From Euglena gracilis (lineage: Eukaryota > Euglenida > Euglenophyceae > Euglenales): DNA of 64,000 nt. The stretch spans positions 496,001 through 560,000 of the forward strand of contig CP154956.1 in assembly GCA_039621445.1 (NCBI GenBank), written 5' to 3'. Below, piece by piece: positions 11,641-22,461 of the stretch (position 1 is the stretch's first letter; every line of letters starts with the position of its first letter). The notes beneath the pieces were generated by a model. It made no database searches. It was given only the letters and a program-made list of their open reading frames with translations, and was not told where the DNA came from. The translations under genes and the position numbers were made by a program.

Positions 11641-11780
11641 CTATGCCGACCACACCCGACCCAGCCGACCGCTGCCGACCACTGCCGACCGCACCCGACC
11701 GCAGCGTTGGTGAATGTCATAGGTAACCACCTTTTCTTTCCTTTCACATCCCTGAGGGTTCCCTGAGGGATGACATCCAG

Positions 11781-11910
11781 GCTTCAGGTGGCTCGCTCTG
11801 GCACTAATCGCGCTGGCAGTCCACCTGGCCTCGCACCCGACCACCTACCTGCGCTCCGTATTCGCCGCCCTGCGAGTGCTACGGCCCATCCCGGCCCACC
11901 TGGCCAGGAG
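11781..11910 (+). CDS. Candidate exon with a hydrophobic segment
   Basis: Acceptor GACATCCAG ends at 11780; donor CCAGGAG|GTGATT at 11911. Frame starts FRWLALALIALAVHLA, a possible membrane segment or signal anchor, then TTYLRSVFAALRVLRPIP and AHLAR. The exon at 13520 ends in a similar pattern (LRALRP....AH). Immediately upstream (11645-11705) is a GCCGACC(A/G)C minisatellite. Function unknown. Confidence 0.5.
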
Positions 11911-11939
11911 GTGATTTGTTTTCCCTAACCTAAATGACG

Positions 11940-12545
11940 GTTTCACCCCCTCCCCGTTTACATTTCCAATGGTGGGCGCGTCTCGCCCCGGACCCACCCA
12001 CCCACCCACCCCCCTACCAAAAAAAAGTCACCCACCAAAAAAAAAGTCAATCGCTCTATAACAAAAACCGTCACCCTTTGGGATGTCGGCCAGTGTTGTA
12101 TGGTCGGTACCCACCCCCCAGGGAGCGCGGGGGGGGGGGGGTCACCAAAGTCAAAAAAAAAATGCCTGAGCATGGATTTTCCTTTGAGCGGGACATAAAT
12201 GCCCCCCCTTCCCGGGAAACTGTCACCTGTCAGGTTAGCCAGTACCGGGGTACGTGACAGGTCCCCATGAAGGCCTGGTGGGGGGGAGGTCGGACCCCCC
12301 CCCCACCTCCCGGTGGGGGTGGATCCGACCCCCCCCCACCATGGCACCGGCTCAAATAAAATTCCATTGGTGCCGATAACCTGAATATCGGCGCCCTCGG
12401 AAATGCGGGAAGGCGTGGTGGGGGGGGGGGTCGCCCCCCCAACCACCACCCATGGGTATTCTCGTGGGGGGGGGGGGGTGTCTCTATCTAAATCTCATAC
12501 AGCAGTGCCGGAAGGGGAGCAAAGCTGCACTAATGGGGTGAACCC
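11940..12545. other. C/G-run-rich intron sequence with family E motif
   Basis: Many C and G runs of 8-12. CCGGGAAACTGTC and CAGGTTAGCCAGTACCGGGG at 12210-12256 match family E. No gene. Confidence 0.5.
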
Positions 12546-12879
12546 TTGCATCTTCACCTCTCACAAGGCCCAGAGGGGATGAAACGATTGCACCTTTCCC
12601 CCTTTCCAAGCACCAGAAAAAGAGCCAGTGGGACGCACGGGTCAGTGGGAGGGGGGGGGGGCAGGGGATTTTATATCAAACCCAAAATCAAATCGCCAAA
12701 ATGCCCTCAAAATACCCACTACGACAGGAGTTTTGGCAATGTTCAATAGGCATCAAAAGAATTACTTTCTTACCGGGTGTGGGTTTCAGCGCGAAGTGCC
12801 GAAATTTTTTTGGGAAATGGCCTTGGACGTCCCAATCCAAGCCAATTTTGGGGGTCCCCCCCCCCGGGAGGTCACGCTA

Positions 12880-13495
12880 AAATGGCCTAAAATGGCCTAA
12901 AGTGGCCTAAAATGGCCTAAAATGGCCTAAAGTGGCCTAAAGTGGCCTAAAACGGCCTGAAACGGCCTGAAACGGCCTGAAACGGCCTGAAACGGCCTAA
13001 AACGGCCTAAAACGGCCTAAAGCGGCTTAAAGTGGCTTAAAGTGGCCTAAAATGGCCTAAAATGGCCTAAAATGGCCTAAAATGGCCTAAAATGGCTCAA
13101 AATGGCCTAAAGTGGCCTAAAGTGGCCTAAAGTGGCCTAAAGTGGCCTAAAATGGCCTAAAATGGCCTAAAGTGGCCTAAAGTGGCCTGAAGCGGCCTGA
13201 AACGGCCTAAAGTGGCCTGAAACGGCCTGAAACGGCCTGAAACGGCCTAAAACGGCCTAAAGAGGCCTAAAGTGGCCTACGATAGCCTAAAATGGCCTAA
13301 AGTGTCCTACAGTGGCCTAAAATGGCCTAAATTGGCCTAAAATGGCCTAAAGTGGCCTAAAATGGCCTAAAGTGGCCTAAAGTGGCCTAAAGTGGCCTAA
13401 AGTGGCCTGAAGTGGCCTAAAGTGGCTTAATGTGGCCTAAAGCGGCCTAAAATGGCCTAAAGTGGCCTAAAATGGCCTAAAGTGGCCTAAAATGG
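12880..13495. repeat. 10-bp minisatellite, GGCCTAAART
   Basis: About 60 head-to-tail copies of a 10-bp unit, mostly GGCCTAAAAT, GGCCTAAAGT and GGCCTGAAAC. Sub-blocks of the same variant indicate local amplification. It ends about 25 bp before the acceptor of the next exon. Confidence 0.97.
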
Positions 13496-13519
13496 GGAAA
13501 TTTTTGGGCTTGGCTATAG

Positions 13520-13676
13520 GTGCTTGGCGGTCGGTGACAAACCTGGGCCTGGCGCCGTGGCTGACCTACTTCCACGCGGCCCGTCGCCGGGCGATCCTGC
13601 GCGCGCTGCGGCCGGAGAACGTCACTGCCCACATGCTCGGGGTCCGCGACTGGGCCGCGGGCTCAGCAACCCCCTG
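13520..13676 (+). CDS. Candidate exon, related to the exon at 11781
   Basis: Acceptor TTGGCTATAG ends at 13519; possible donor CCCTG|GTCATT at 13677. Frame contains WRSVTNLGLAPWLTYFHAAR, RRAILRALRPENVTAH and MLGVRDWA. The LR.LRP....AH pattern matches the exon at 11781. Another frame is also open here, so the frame choice rests on hydrophobic pattern and that match. Confidence 0.42.
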
Positions 13677-13714
13677 GTCATTGCTCGCATGTCTATGAAT
13701 GCCAAGATTTCTTT

Positions 13715-13940
13715 CATTAATATATTTAATTATTTTATTTATTTATTAAATAAACTTTGTTTAATTAATTACATATTATTAATTAATATTAATTAGTAAT
13801 TAATTAATTAATTATTAATTACATATTTATGAAAGTTGATAATAAATAATAAATAATAAATAATAAATGATTTATTATTTTTTGTTTGTTATTTGTTTAT
13901 TTAAATAAGTAAATTTAGTAAGATATTTTAATTTTATCAG
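13715..13940. repeat. AT-rich low-complexity tract
   Basis: TTAATTAATTA and AATAATAAAT runs, nearly all A/T. Confidence 0.85.
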
Positions 13941-13970
13941 CCCATTCTCCATGGCCCACCACCAACAAAG

Positions 13971-14022
13971 GGCTGGACATCGGGCCTTTCTTTGCAGTTC
14001 TGTGGCAGATCATGCATTGCAA
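13971..14022 (+). CDS. Glycosyltransferase-like exon (D.GPFF motif)
   Basis: Acceptor CAACAAAG ends at 13970; donor TGCAA|GTACGC at 14023. Encodes GLDIGPFFAVLWQIMHC. The next exon (14652) begins YDYILKFHFKSN. Read together, D.GPF...YDY(I/V)LK.H.KSN is the pattern I know from rhamnan-synthesis-F-like (RgpF-type) glycosyltransferases and related algal and giant-virus proteins that build surface polysaccharides. The assignment is by motif memory only. Part of the plus-strand gene that ends at 25915. Confidence 0.42.
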
Positions 14023-14213
14023 GTACGCACAGGAGCCAGTCTGCGTCGGTGACCGAATTGGTGGAGAATGTTTTCCGGAGCTTCCCCAGTTATTTTCGAA
14101 GGTCCGGGACCGAACTCGATTTTGTGGTTGTCATACATTGGCACATCCACCGTGATTTTGCCAAAGCCAAGTCATGATTCATTTGGAGACTGTGGAATTC
14201 CCAAGTACCCTGC

Positions 14214-14318
14214 TACTTCCACCCCTTGTCCTTGACACAGCTGATCCATGACGAACACCCCGTGTCAACCGCATTTTCCCAGTGTTTTGGTGTGGAGAGG
14301 GGGGGGGAATGTGATCAG
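14214..14318. mobile_element. Family G element fragment
   Basis: CCCCTTGTCCTTGACACAGC, then CCCCGTGTCAACCGCATTTT and a G run plus AATGTGATC. It matches in order the reverse of the right half of the complete copy at 62235-62618. Confidence 0.55.
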
Positions 14319-14651
14319 TTGCAGGCCGATGGTGTGGCCATGAAAGACGGTCGAAAATGAAGAAAGGAACTCGGGTAAAAAATCCAATCAGAAGATACAA
14401 TATTGTCCTGCGATCTCAGGCGCATTCCCACCATGGCACAATTTTTGCGATCAGCTTCTTCGTTGAAAATGGACCTCTGCATATGCGTGTATGTGACCCC
14501 AGAAGCAGATGGGAAACGGACAGGATGGCAGAAGAAACCAGCTGCCATCTTTTAATAGTTGGCTTGGTTGTCGGGGACATATTTACCCCTCGATTTACTG
14601 TTACCCTTTGGCTGGTCCTCCTCGGTGCAGCCCACTTGCCCCTGCCGGCAG

Positions 14652-14756
14652 GTACGATTACATCCTGAAGTTCCATTTCAAGTCCAACGAGGCTGACCAC
14701 ATGGCCCGGCAGGCCGCCATGATCTTTCACATCTCGACCTTCCTGAGCAGGCTGCG
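14652..14756 (+). CDS. Glycosyltransferase-like exon (YDYILKFHFKSN)
   Basis: Acceptor CTGCCGGCAG ends at 14651; donor CTGCG|GTGCCC at 14757. Encodes YDYILKFHFKSNEADHMARQ and AAMIFHISTFLSRL. In RgpF-like transferases a YDY(I/V)LK(L/F)H.KSN block follows the D.GPF block by about 20 residues, and the preceding exon at 13971 supplies D.GPF at that distance. The usual Trp-Arg that follows the Ser-Asn is not obvious. The intron between them is 629 bp. Confidence 0.45.
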
Positions 14757-14803
14757 GTGCCCTTTGCTTGAATTGCGCCTATGTGGCTTGACATACTCTG
14801 ACA

Positions 14804-14804
<1 letters not shown>

Positions 14805-14870
<66 letters not shown>

Positions 14871-14893
14871 ACTACCACTACCACTACTACTAT

Positions 14894-14983
<90 letters not shown>

Positions 14984-15035
14984 CACCACCACCACCACTA
15001 CTACTACTACCACTACTACTACTATTACTACTATA
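14805..15035. repeat. (CTG)n then (CTA)n trinucleotide array
   Basis: About 19 CTG units pass into CTA units with ACC interruptions. Poly-Leu, poly-Ser and poly-Val frames across it are artefacts. Confidence 0.97.
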
Positions 15036-15269
15036 TACTCTGAGATACTGTGTTTGTGAAAACTGCTCGGGAAGGTTCGCTGGAGGGGACTTTTCCTGCT
15101 TCAGCATGAATCATATTGTTTTGGTTTTCATTTCACATGATTTGCGGTTTTGATATCGCCAAAAAGGAAATTGTTATGCCCAGGAAAGTGCCAGGGTGGA
15201 GTAATGGTCACTACTGACTGACGTGCAGGTGAAAGTTTGAGTTGGAAGTTGTTCAAAGGGGGGGCATGC

Positions 15270-15340
15270 CCAGATCCCTGATATTTGCCGACCTGCCAGG
15301 TAACAGTTTCTTGGGTACACAAATTGTGATGCTAAAATAA
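15270..15340. mobile_element. Family E fragment
   Basis: CCTGATATTTGCCGACCTGC followed by CAGGTAACAGTTTCTTGGGT, the reverse-orientation end motif of family E. Much decayed. Confidence 0.3.
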
Positions 15341-15949
15341 TTGACCACACGTTGCCAGGGTTGTGTTTGTGCCTTCCCCCTCTGGCGATAATGGGGTATG
15401 TGTGATCCACGTGGTTGTATGATTTGACCTGCCACCAGGCATAATTTTTAAGACCAAAATTCTCAAACTTTTAAGGTTTTAAGGCGTTTTTAAAAGGTTT
15501 TCTAAGCATATTGGATGGCACAGAATCACCAGAATGTTGCAGGAAATACCTCCCCGCCCCCACCGTGGGTTTTAGGTGGACAGACAATGTTCCAGCGATG
15601 CCAGAAATTTTTTTTGCCTGGAGTTGGTCAAGATTTTGCGACTTATTTTTTGCTCGAAAGTCGAAAAATTTTCCAGGAGCAATTTTCTAAGGTTTTTGAA
15701 AGCATTTCGGCCAAAACTTTTTCTGGGGTTTTTTAAGGGTTTTTTAAGGTTTTTTTAAGGTGACTTAAAAAATAATGACTGTACATCACGTTTTTTTTTT
15801 GTTAAAATAAAACGTGGCATTAAAAAAAAACCTTGTTCCCGTTGACTTTGAGACCCCTCTGTGTACGGGCCTTTTGCAGGTCCTTAGACGGTGCGGTTCA
15901 GGTTGGACAAAAGCTGACGTCCCAGTCCAGACAATTGCTTAAGCACTGG

Positions 15950-16255
15950 CCGACCCCCCCCCCCGGGGGTGACTGACTTTTTTTTTTTCAGAGTGACTGG
16001 GTTTTTGGGCCCAAACCCCCTCCCCCCTCCGGGGGAGGGGGGTCGGCGAGGGGTGGGCAAAAGGGGTTTGAGTGACCCGGCGCCTGCGGCGCCGGGGTCA
16101 CTCAAATTTTTTGGCCTAAAATGGCCCAAAGTGACTGGAACGTGGCCGGTTTCCTGAGTGGCCGACCCCCCCGGGGGGGGGGGGGTAGTGACTGACTGGT
16201 TTTTTTTTTGAAAAGGGGAGTGCCCCCCGGGGGGGGGGGGTCGGTAAAAAAACTG
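15950..16255. mobile_element. GTGACTGACTGG repeat segment (family D-like)
   Basis: C/G runs alternate with GTGACTGACTTTTT, GTGACTGACTGGTTTT and GGCGCCTGCGGCGCC hairpins. The same words fill the MITE at 24428-24782 and segments at 19893-20160 and 57700-58280. Terminal repeats are not identifiable here. Confidence 0.45.
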
Positions 16256-16276
16256 TATGCCCCATTCGGTTGGCAG

Positions 16277-16358
16277 CCCCGGGTGGAGCGCGCCACGGCC
16301 TGGGGTTGCTCACCGCAGTGACGATCCTCGACAACCGGACCAGCTGGGCAGCCATCTG
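16277..16358 (+). CDS. Candidate exon, unidentified gene
   Basis: Acceptor CGGTTGGCAG ends at 16276; possible donor ATCTG|GTGGGG at 16359. Frame APGGARHGLGLLTAVTILDN then RTSWAAIW. A second GT lies 6 bp further on. No family recognised. Confidence 0.38.
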
Positions 16359-17195
16359 GTGGGGGTCCTGCGTCCGGGAACCGGGCAGATGGCGCCTTCT
16401 CCATTTTTTTTGAGAAAATGATCGTTTCCACCGCACCAGCTGTCCCGAAATCACAACTTTGACATTTTGACGTTTTTGGTGTTGAATCGTCATGGCTACG
16501 CATTGATATGAAGACGTATGAGACATGCGTTCAGACATAACACTCATATTTTCTTGTGTCTTTTGACCAAATTTTTGACTGTCTCAGTTAAGAAACAGTG
16601 TCAATTCAATTGCACGCTTTTATTGACTTTGGATTTTTCATTCTGACTCAATTCATCAATTCTTTGCGAAGTTTGTGGTGATTTAGTTTCTGACCACTCC
16701 AGCATTTCCGACTACTCCAGCATGGTCCGGGGAAAGCACCTTTTGCTAAAATGCCCCCAAAAATGGCTGTTGCTTAAAAACAGCTTAAAGCGTGAGAATT
16801 GTGGATTAGACAGCTGCGAATGTTTGGTTGCTTCATTTCATTGTCAGCTCCTCTTTTTAGTTGGTTTGTTTTAGGATAAGTTTGGCTTGTATGCAAGAAG
16901 CATTAACCGTGGCTGATTGACCAGTCCAACGCAGGGAGGGGGGCATATGGTATTTTTTCTCTGGTGTGGTGGGAAACAGGCTCTTGGGTTCAAGAATTTC
17001 CCCGGGCCTAAAACCGACGAACCTAGAATTGTAACTAAATTGAGACTTTGTTTTGGAGCATCGGCATTTTCTGGTGTCCCCCTCTCCATTCCAGGACGTG
17101 CAATTTTGAAAGCCCAAGGCAGGTGGTTGGTCGTGGAAAAATCCGCAGGTCAGTGAGGGTAGATGCAGGCCCCCCCACGCACCCCCACATCCCAG

Positions 17196-17284
17196 ATGAC
17201 CGGCAGCTGGTCGTGTTCAAGGGCAGCGAGTTCTTCCTGGGGATCAACAGCGATGCGGAGCAGGCCGCCCCCAATTCCGGGCAT
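17196..17284 (+). CDS. Candidate exon, unidentified gene
   Basis: Acceptor CACATCCCAG ends at 17195; possible donor GGCAT|GTTCAC at 17285. Frame DDRQLVVFKGSEFFLGINSD then AEQAAPNSG. The VVFKGSEFFL block resembles the lumenal KGS motif of some glycosyltransferases, which would suit this gene, but the similarity is short. Confidence 0.4.
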
Positions 17285-17321
17285 GTTCACCGATAATAAT
17301 CATGAAAAATGAGCAAACCCC

Positions 17322-17690
17322 CCCACTTATAACCCCCCCGGGGTCAGAGGATCCTGTTCGGGGGTCGGTCCTGAGGGGGGAGGCTCACAAGTGGGGGGTT
17401 ATAAGTTGAAGTTCAATGTGTGACAAAACAGAGGTCCAAAAAAACCACCTATTTTTGCACCAAGGGATTAAACCAAGGTATTTGGGGCATTTTTATTGGT
17501 TTTTGCCAACATCTCGCAAATTGGTCTGCCCTCCACACCTGTTTTTTTTTCCGGCACAACGTGTGCTTTTGGGCACTGTTTTCGCTTTTGCTTCTTCTTC
17601 ATTTTTCCCTCTGGGGGGGTTATAAGTTGTGGTTTGGTGGTTGGGCCTGGGGGGTTATAGGATAGGGGGTTATAAGGGGGTGGATATGTT
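17322..17690. mobile_element. Inverted-repeat element with TTATAACCCCC ends
   Basis: CCCCCACTTATAACCCCCC at 17322 is mirrored by GTGGGGGGTTATAAGTTG at 17391-17408. Further GGGGGTTATAA words at 17615-17690 suggest a compound element. Confidence 0.4.
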
Positions 17691-17699
17691 ATTATTATT

Positions 17700-18200
17700 G
17701 TTTATGACTATCTATTAATTGGCCATCTTATGGTTTTTTCTCAAATTTGTGACCATTCTAATTTCAATGGTATTGCGTTAATTCCAATGGTTGTTGTGAT
17801 CATAATGAATTCTAAGGATTGGATTTAGAAACAGACAAGGTGGGCTTGGATTCAGCATAAGTTTCTGTTGATACAAAATCTTGATAACCCTACCCCGAAT
17901 TCCGATCCTAACCCAAACTCACAAAATCACCCGAAATGGAAGAATCCCCACACCCACACTGCAGCACGGGTCAGTGTGTTGACGTTGCCATGTGGCCACA
18001 TTCACGTGATTCTGTCGCCTCGATTCTGTCTGGATTCTGTCGCCTCCGAAGCTTGACCCTAATAGAAGCACGGGGCCATACGGCCGCAGGGTCCAGTGTG
18101 CACCCCCAACGTTGTGATAGTGATTCCGACAATCTTGACGCAGAATCAGGCAGGTTGGATCCAAATGGAGCCGATTTCTAAAATACACGTTTTCAAACCA
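17700..18200. other. Intron sequence without recognised features
   Basis: Mixed sequence with repeated GATTCTGTC(G/T)CCTC words at 18010-18050. No supportable exon. Confidence 0.35.
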
Positions 18201-18206
18201 TCACAT

Positions 18207-18207
<1 letters not shown>

Positions 18208-18281
<74 letters not shown>
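18208..18281. repeat. (CA)n microsatellite
   Basis: About 36 CA dinucleotides. Confidence 0.98.
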
Positions 18282-18283
<2 letters not shown>

Positions 18284-18468
18284 TATATGCCATATACAAG
18301 TAAATGAGAGTATGCACATATTACTCATCGAAATATGGCATACATCAAAAACCCGTATTTCCCCCCATATACAACGACCGGAGGACAGACAATCCCTCTC
18401 CTCCAACTAGGGATGGGTCTTTGGGCATGAGGAAAAAAAGTGCCCCGGGCTGCCTGGACCTATGAGTG

Positions 18469-18548
18469 AATTGTCGGAGACGTTGGCCCTCCCGTGGTCC
18501 AACAAGATCATCGTCGGCACGGTGTTTCTGGGCCGCCTAAAGACAGGC
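18469..18548 (+). CDS. Candidate exon, unidentified gene
   Basis: Frame ETLALPWSNKIIVGTVFLGR then LKTGG, GC-rich at third positions. The AGs at 18465-66 and 18478-79 are possible acceptors. Donor unsure: GT at 18519 (GCACG|GTGTTT) or further on. An ATG lies at 18462. Confidence 0.35.
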
Positions 18549-18896
18549 GGGTGTGGGCTTCTCCCGACGCTGACATGCGTGTGCGCGTGTGCACAGAGAT
18601 GCTGTGCCAATGATGTGTTGATGTTTATAACAATGTTGATATGATAATGCTGTGTTGATGTATATAACAATGTTGATATGATAATGCTGTGCCAAAGATG
18701 GGTGTGCCAATGCACAAACAAAAACGGCCATGCAATGTTTGCTCCATGCGTACACACCCCGCAAAGGATGCACCCTTGTTTAAGCCCATCAGAGGGAGTC
18801 TCTTTCATCACACCCGACACTCACCCAAAGCACCACCTTTTCATTTACATTGCGAGCAAACATTATGAACCCAATTGATTCCCTTGGGAGGGCTAA

Positions 18897-19068
18897 TACC
18901 TACCCCCCCCCCCCAGGAAACTGTCATGCCCGAGAACCTGTCAGGGTCCCGCCCGGGAAACTGTCAGGGTCCCTGGTACCGGCCAACCGTCATGATAGGA
19001 AGTTGTCAGGGTCCCCGGTACTGGCCAACCTGTCAGGTGACAGTTTCCCGGGGGGGGGGGGGTAGGTA
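18897..19068. mobile_element. Family E inverted-repeat element (172 bp)
   Basis: TACCTACC plus a C run and AGGAAACTGTCA at the left; TGACAGTTTCCC plus a G run and GGTAGGTA at the right, a long inverted repeat. Internal tandem words GGGAAACTGTCAGGGTCCC and CCGGTACTGGCCAACC repeat three times. Related pieces lie at 8465, 12210, 15270, 32063, 50130 and 51390-51625. Confidence 0.7.
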
Positions 19069-19217
19069 CCAACCAAAAGCGCTTGCTTAGGTTTCCAAAC
19101 TGCAGCGATCCAAAAAAAAATATCGTTTGTGCAACATCGTGTTTCCCGTTTCTGCGCCATTTTTTTTGTTTCACAATTTTCCGTTGTCACGTTCCGCACC
19201 GAATGAATTGCACGGCC

Positions 19218-19514
19218 CAGGTGTTTTTTTTAGTTGTGGACCCCCGGGGGGGGGAGGCGGGTGGTAGAGTGGGTGGGTCCGGCCGAGCCCCCCCCCCGGT
19301 GGGGGGGGGGCCCCCCGGAGGGGGGTGGGATATCCTTTTCGGCGCCGAAGGCACCAAATTTTTTTGAAAAGTGCTATTTTTAGCACCTTTCGCGATTTTT
19401 CGGCCATTTTTTTGTGGGGCCCCCGGGACCCCCCCCCCCCCCCGGGGGGCCCGCAAGGGGGGGGGGGGGGAGGGGCCCCCCCCTCCCCCCCCCCCGGTCT
19501 TAAAAAAACCCCTG
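19218..19514 (+). mobile_element. hAT-like MITE family A, copy 2 (297 bp)
   Basis: Starts CAGGTGTTTTTTTTAG and ends CTTAAAAAAACCCCTG. Flanks GCACGGCC (19210-19217) and GCACGGTG (19515-19522) match at 6 of 8, an aged target duplication. Core as in copy 1. Confidence 0.78.
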
Positions 19515-19624
19515 GCACGGTGGGGGCTTTTCCTCCACGCCCCATCTCCTGGGAGATGGGCATTTGACCCTCCCCCCGCCACGAGGCCTTCCCTTACACA
19601 CCCCCCACACACGGCTGACGGCAG

Positions 19625-19706
19625 GCGTTCACCACCTGGTTCCGGAACAGCGACGTGGTGTGGCGGTTCTACATGCAGCTCGCCCAGGCTGCCGTCCCGT
19701 CCCTGG
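19625..19706 (+). CDS. Candidate exon, unidentified gene
   Basis: Acceptor GCTGACGGCAG ends at 19624; donor CCCTGG|GTGAAC at 19707. Frame AFTTWFRNSDVVWRFYMQLA then QAAVPSL. Good splice signals on both sides and strong third-position GC bias. No family recognised. Confidence 0.5.
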
Positions 19707-19892
19707 GTGAACCCCGAAACCCACGACTGGTCCCCAAACGTCCATTTGGGTTTCTCGCTGTCCACGTTCGAACAATGCTGCCCGGCAGATGGCCAAGATC
19801 TGTGACCTGTCGGGTGATGGGTCCCGCACGGGTCCCAGTCAGTGTTGTAACCGCATGGGAACAATTTAGGTCCACATGGTTGTTGGGTCAGT

Positions 19893-20160
19893 TGACCCCC
19901 CCCCCCGGGGGGTGACTGCTTATTCAGAGTGATTGGCGTTGTTTTGTTTCAAACCCCCTCCCCGACCCTTGAAAGTGATCCGGCACCAAAAATATTCCGG
20001 AATTTTTTTTCGCGATCTGTGGTCAGTTTTTTTCCCCTTGGATTCCAGGGTGGCCAACCCCCCCCCCCCTGGAGGGGCGGTGACTGACTGGTCCCCCCCC
20101 CAAAAAAAGTGACTGACTTTGGAAGGGTGGATGTGACCCCCCCCTCCCCCCTGGGTCAGT
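19893..20160. mobile_element. GTGACTGACTGG repeat segment (family D-like)
   Basis: C/G runs with GGTGACTGACTGG and AGTGACTGACTTTGG. No terminal repeats resolved. Confidence 0.4.
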
Positions 20161-20693
20161 GAAAAAGAAAATCACCCCCAGTCAGATGCGTTCTTTGGAG
20201 ACGATGTTGGATATCCATGAGTGTGGGAATAGTTGCGTGATTTTATTTTTACTTTGCAAAAAATTGCACAAAATGATCAAAAATGGTAAGAGCCACGATA
20301 AAATGGCTCGAGATAAAGAGCTGATGGTCCCAGAAAAACACTTACAAATTACCCAAAATGGCAAATATTGGCATAATTTTCTTTCTTAAACGGCTTTACA
20401 TCGAGCAAGATTGTGACACATGGCCAATAATGCAAATATGTTGGCTAAGATTTGCCAACCATGGTCAAAAATGGTAAAAAGTGACAAAGAAAGAATCAGT
20501 CAAAAGGCCAAAAACAGCTTAAAATGCCCATATGCCCCCAATTTATGGCAAAATTTTGCTGCCCCCCCCCCCTTGCCCAACGACCTCCCCACCCCCTGGT
20601 TGGAGATCAACATTGGCTGTTTTAGCCTCCACTCCCCTGGTTGGAGATGAACATTGGTGGTCATTGGACAACTGGGGAGGTATGACAGGTTTG

Positions 20694-21455
20694 TCAGAGA
20701 CCTGCCTTTTTTTTTAATCCAGAGTTTTTTCTCCAGAATTTCCGATCAGTGTTGACCTGGTTTCCAGAATGTAGTGGCTCTTCTCCACTTCTGCCACACC
20801 TGAGTATTCCTTTCCCCCCCAGACATGAATTTTTCATTTGATTTTTGAGTTTTAACACAATATTTTTTGGATCAATTGGCATACAAACACCGCTTTTTTC
20901 TGAAAAGAAGTCAGAATTGTCTAAATAATATTTTCCACCATCTTCAAAAAGGTGGATGTCTTCCTGAAGGGGAAGTATTCGGTGGAACCCCACCTTTTGG
21001 CAGACTGCATAATTTCCTAACCTTCGGCATAACCCCGAAAGTGATCTTCTGAGCTCCCCTTCCCCTGCCATTTGAGGATTGGGTGGCGGGCCGAAACCAC
21101 CTCCCCCCCCCTTGTCCTTGATATCGCTTGTCCATGACACCCTCCCCGTGTCGCCACACTTGTACCCAAAATGCCTGATGTCCCAATATGCGGTGTGTAT
21201 GTCAAAGAGTGTCACACTCCCCGTGCCAACCACACTTTCCCCGTATTTTGGCGTGTTAAGCACCAAGGACTGCGGGGGGGGGGGGGGTAGAACCCCTTCC
21301 CCCACAGTTTGCTTCTCCAAAGCACGGATGGCCTGCAGCCACAGACATCGATGGCCTGGAATGGCGGCCAGAGCAAACTGTTGTTCATCTCTCATGTGGA
21401 AAGAAAAATTGACAACGAGTCCACACATCGGATGTTCAAACACCAGATTATGCAA
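20694..21455 (-). pseudogene. 253-codon minus-strand open frame interrupted in meaning by a family G element
   Basis: One frame stays open for 762 bp. The first third (VVNFSFHMRDEQQFALAAIP, then WLQAIRALEKQTV) and last third (GKYYLDNSDFFSEK, PIDPKNIVLKLKNQM) look protein-like, with low third-position GC unlike the host exons. The middle corresponds to a family G inverted-repeat segment (21100-21290) and is not protein-like. No domain recognised. It may be a transposon gene with a nested insertion, or chance. Confidence 0.3.
21100..21290. mobile_element. Family G element, degraded copy
   Basis: Left C run plus TTGTCCTTGATATCGC, then CTTGTCCATGACACC and CCCCGTGTC. Right part has CCCCGTGCCAACCACACTTT and CACCAAGGACTGC plus a G run. 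Same order of words as in the copy at 62235. Confidence 0.55.
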
Positions 21456-21499
21456 GCAGCCGAAACTGGGATCACGCCTTCTATTTTTTTGCAGAGATA

Positions 21500-22440
21500 A
21501 AGTCGCGAATAAATTCAGGGTTTTAAGGGTTTTTTTGGTTTATTAGGATGTCCTCATCCTGTTTTCAGCTGATTTTTTGTGAATTTTTGATTTCCCTTTG
21601 ATTTTTTTTTAAAAAAAATGTGCAAGGCATTCTTCTTGTCTTTTTTCTGGAGGTAAATTTGAATGATTGTTCAAAGCATCCCCAGTATTTTTATGAAATT
21701 GAGTTGCATAATGTAAATTTCTGCGAGGAAATGAAAGCTTTCCAGGTCTTTTCTACAAAATGTTAACCCCCCCCCCAGCCGACCAACTAAAGAATGATTT
21801 ATAACCCCCTCTCCAGAGAAGAAAGCAATAAACGGCGGGGGACGGGTTTTTTTTTTGGCCGCAACCCCCCAAAACTAATTTTGGAATCTCTTATATGCCT
21901 ATCGTGAAAAAGCTGTTTTTGACCAATTTTGGCAAAATTGGAGATTTGAGGTATTTTAGGTTATTTTGGGGGATCGGATTATTATCAATTACAAGTCTTT
22001 GACTTATGACCCTCCCCCTATTTAAAACCCCCTTCAGCTGACTCACCAAACCAGATCTTATTAACTAACCCCAGGGGGTTCATCAGCGGGGAGTTACATT
22101 CTGGTTTGATAAAAAAAACTTTGCCCTTTTAAAAGGCATGTTGGCAAGGATATTGTTTTTCATTTTGAGGTGTTATAATTATTTTTGGTGCCTTGCTCGG
22201 TTGCCACACAAATCGAATCGAATAATTACCCGAGTCTTCCCCCCCCAACTTCATCCTCGCTGGATGCCTTTCCTCTCCTTGACGCCTTCGGCCCCATTAA
22301 ACTTGGCTGCTGTCGTTTTTTTTGTTTCGCTGAACCGGCCCCGACGTTGGGGTTATTGCGGCCCAGCCATGGGCTTCGTAAGAAATATATATTAAATTAT
22401 AAATGGAAATGCAAAATGAATGTGATTCCAATTATTCAAT
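21500..22440. other. Intron sequence without recognised gene
   Basis: T-rich tract at 21530-21640, CCCCC...TTATAACCCCC words at 21765-21810 and 22010-22090 related to the element at 17322, otherwise unremarkable. Confidence 0.35.
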
Positions 22441-22461
22441 CCAATATTTTACTGAAGAGAG

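Noticed and set aside
12880-13495. CRISPR-like array
   Set aside because: 10-bp unit without spacers; a minisatellite. No cas-like genes anywhere.
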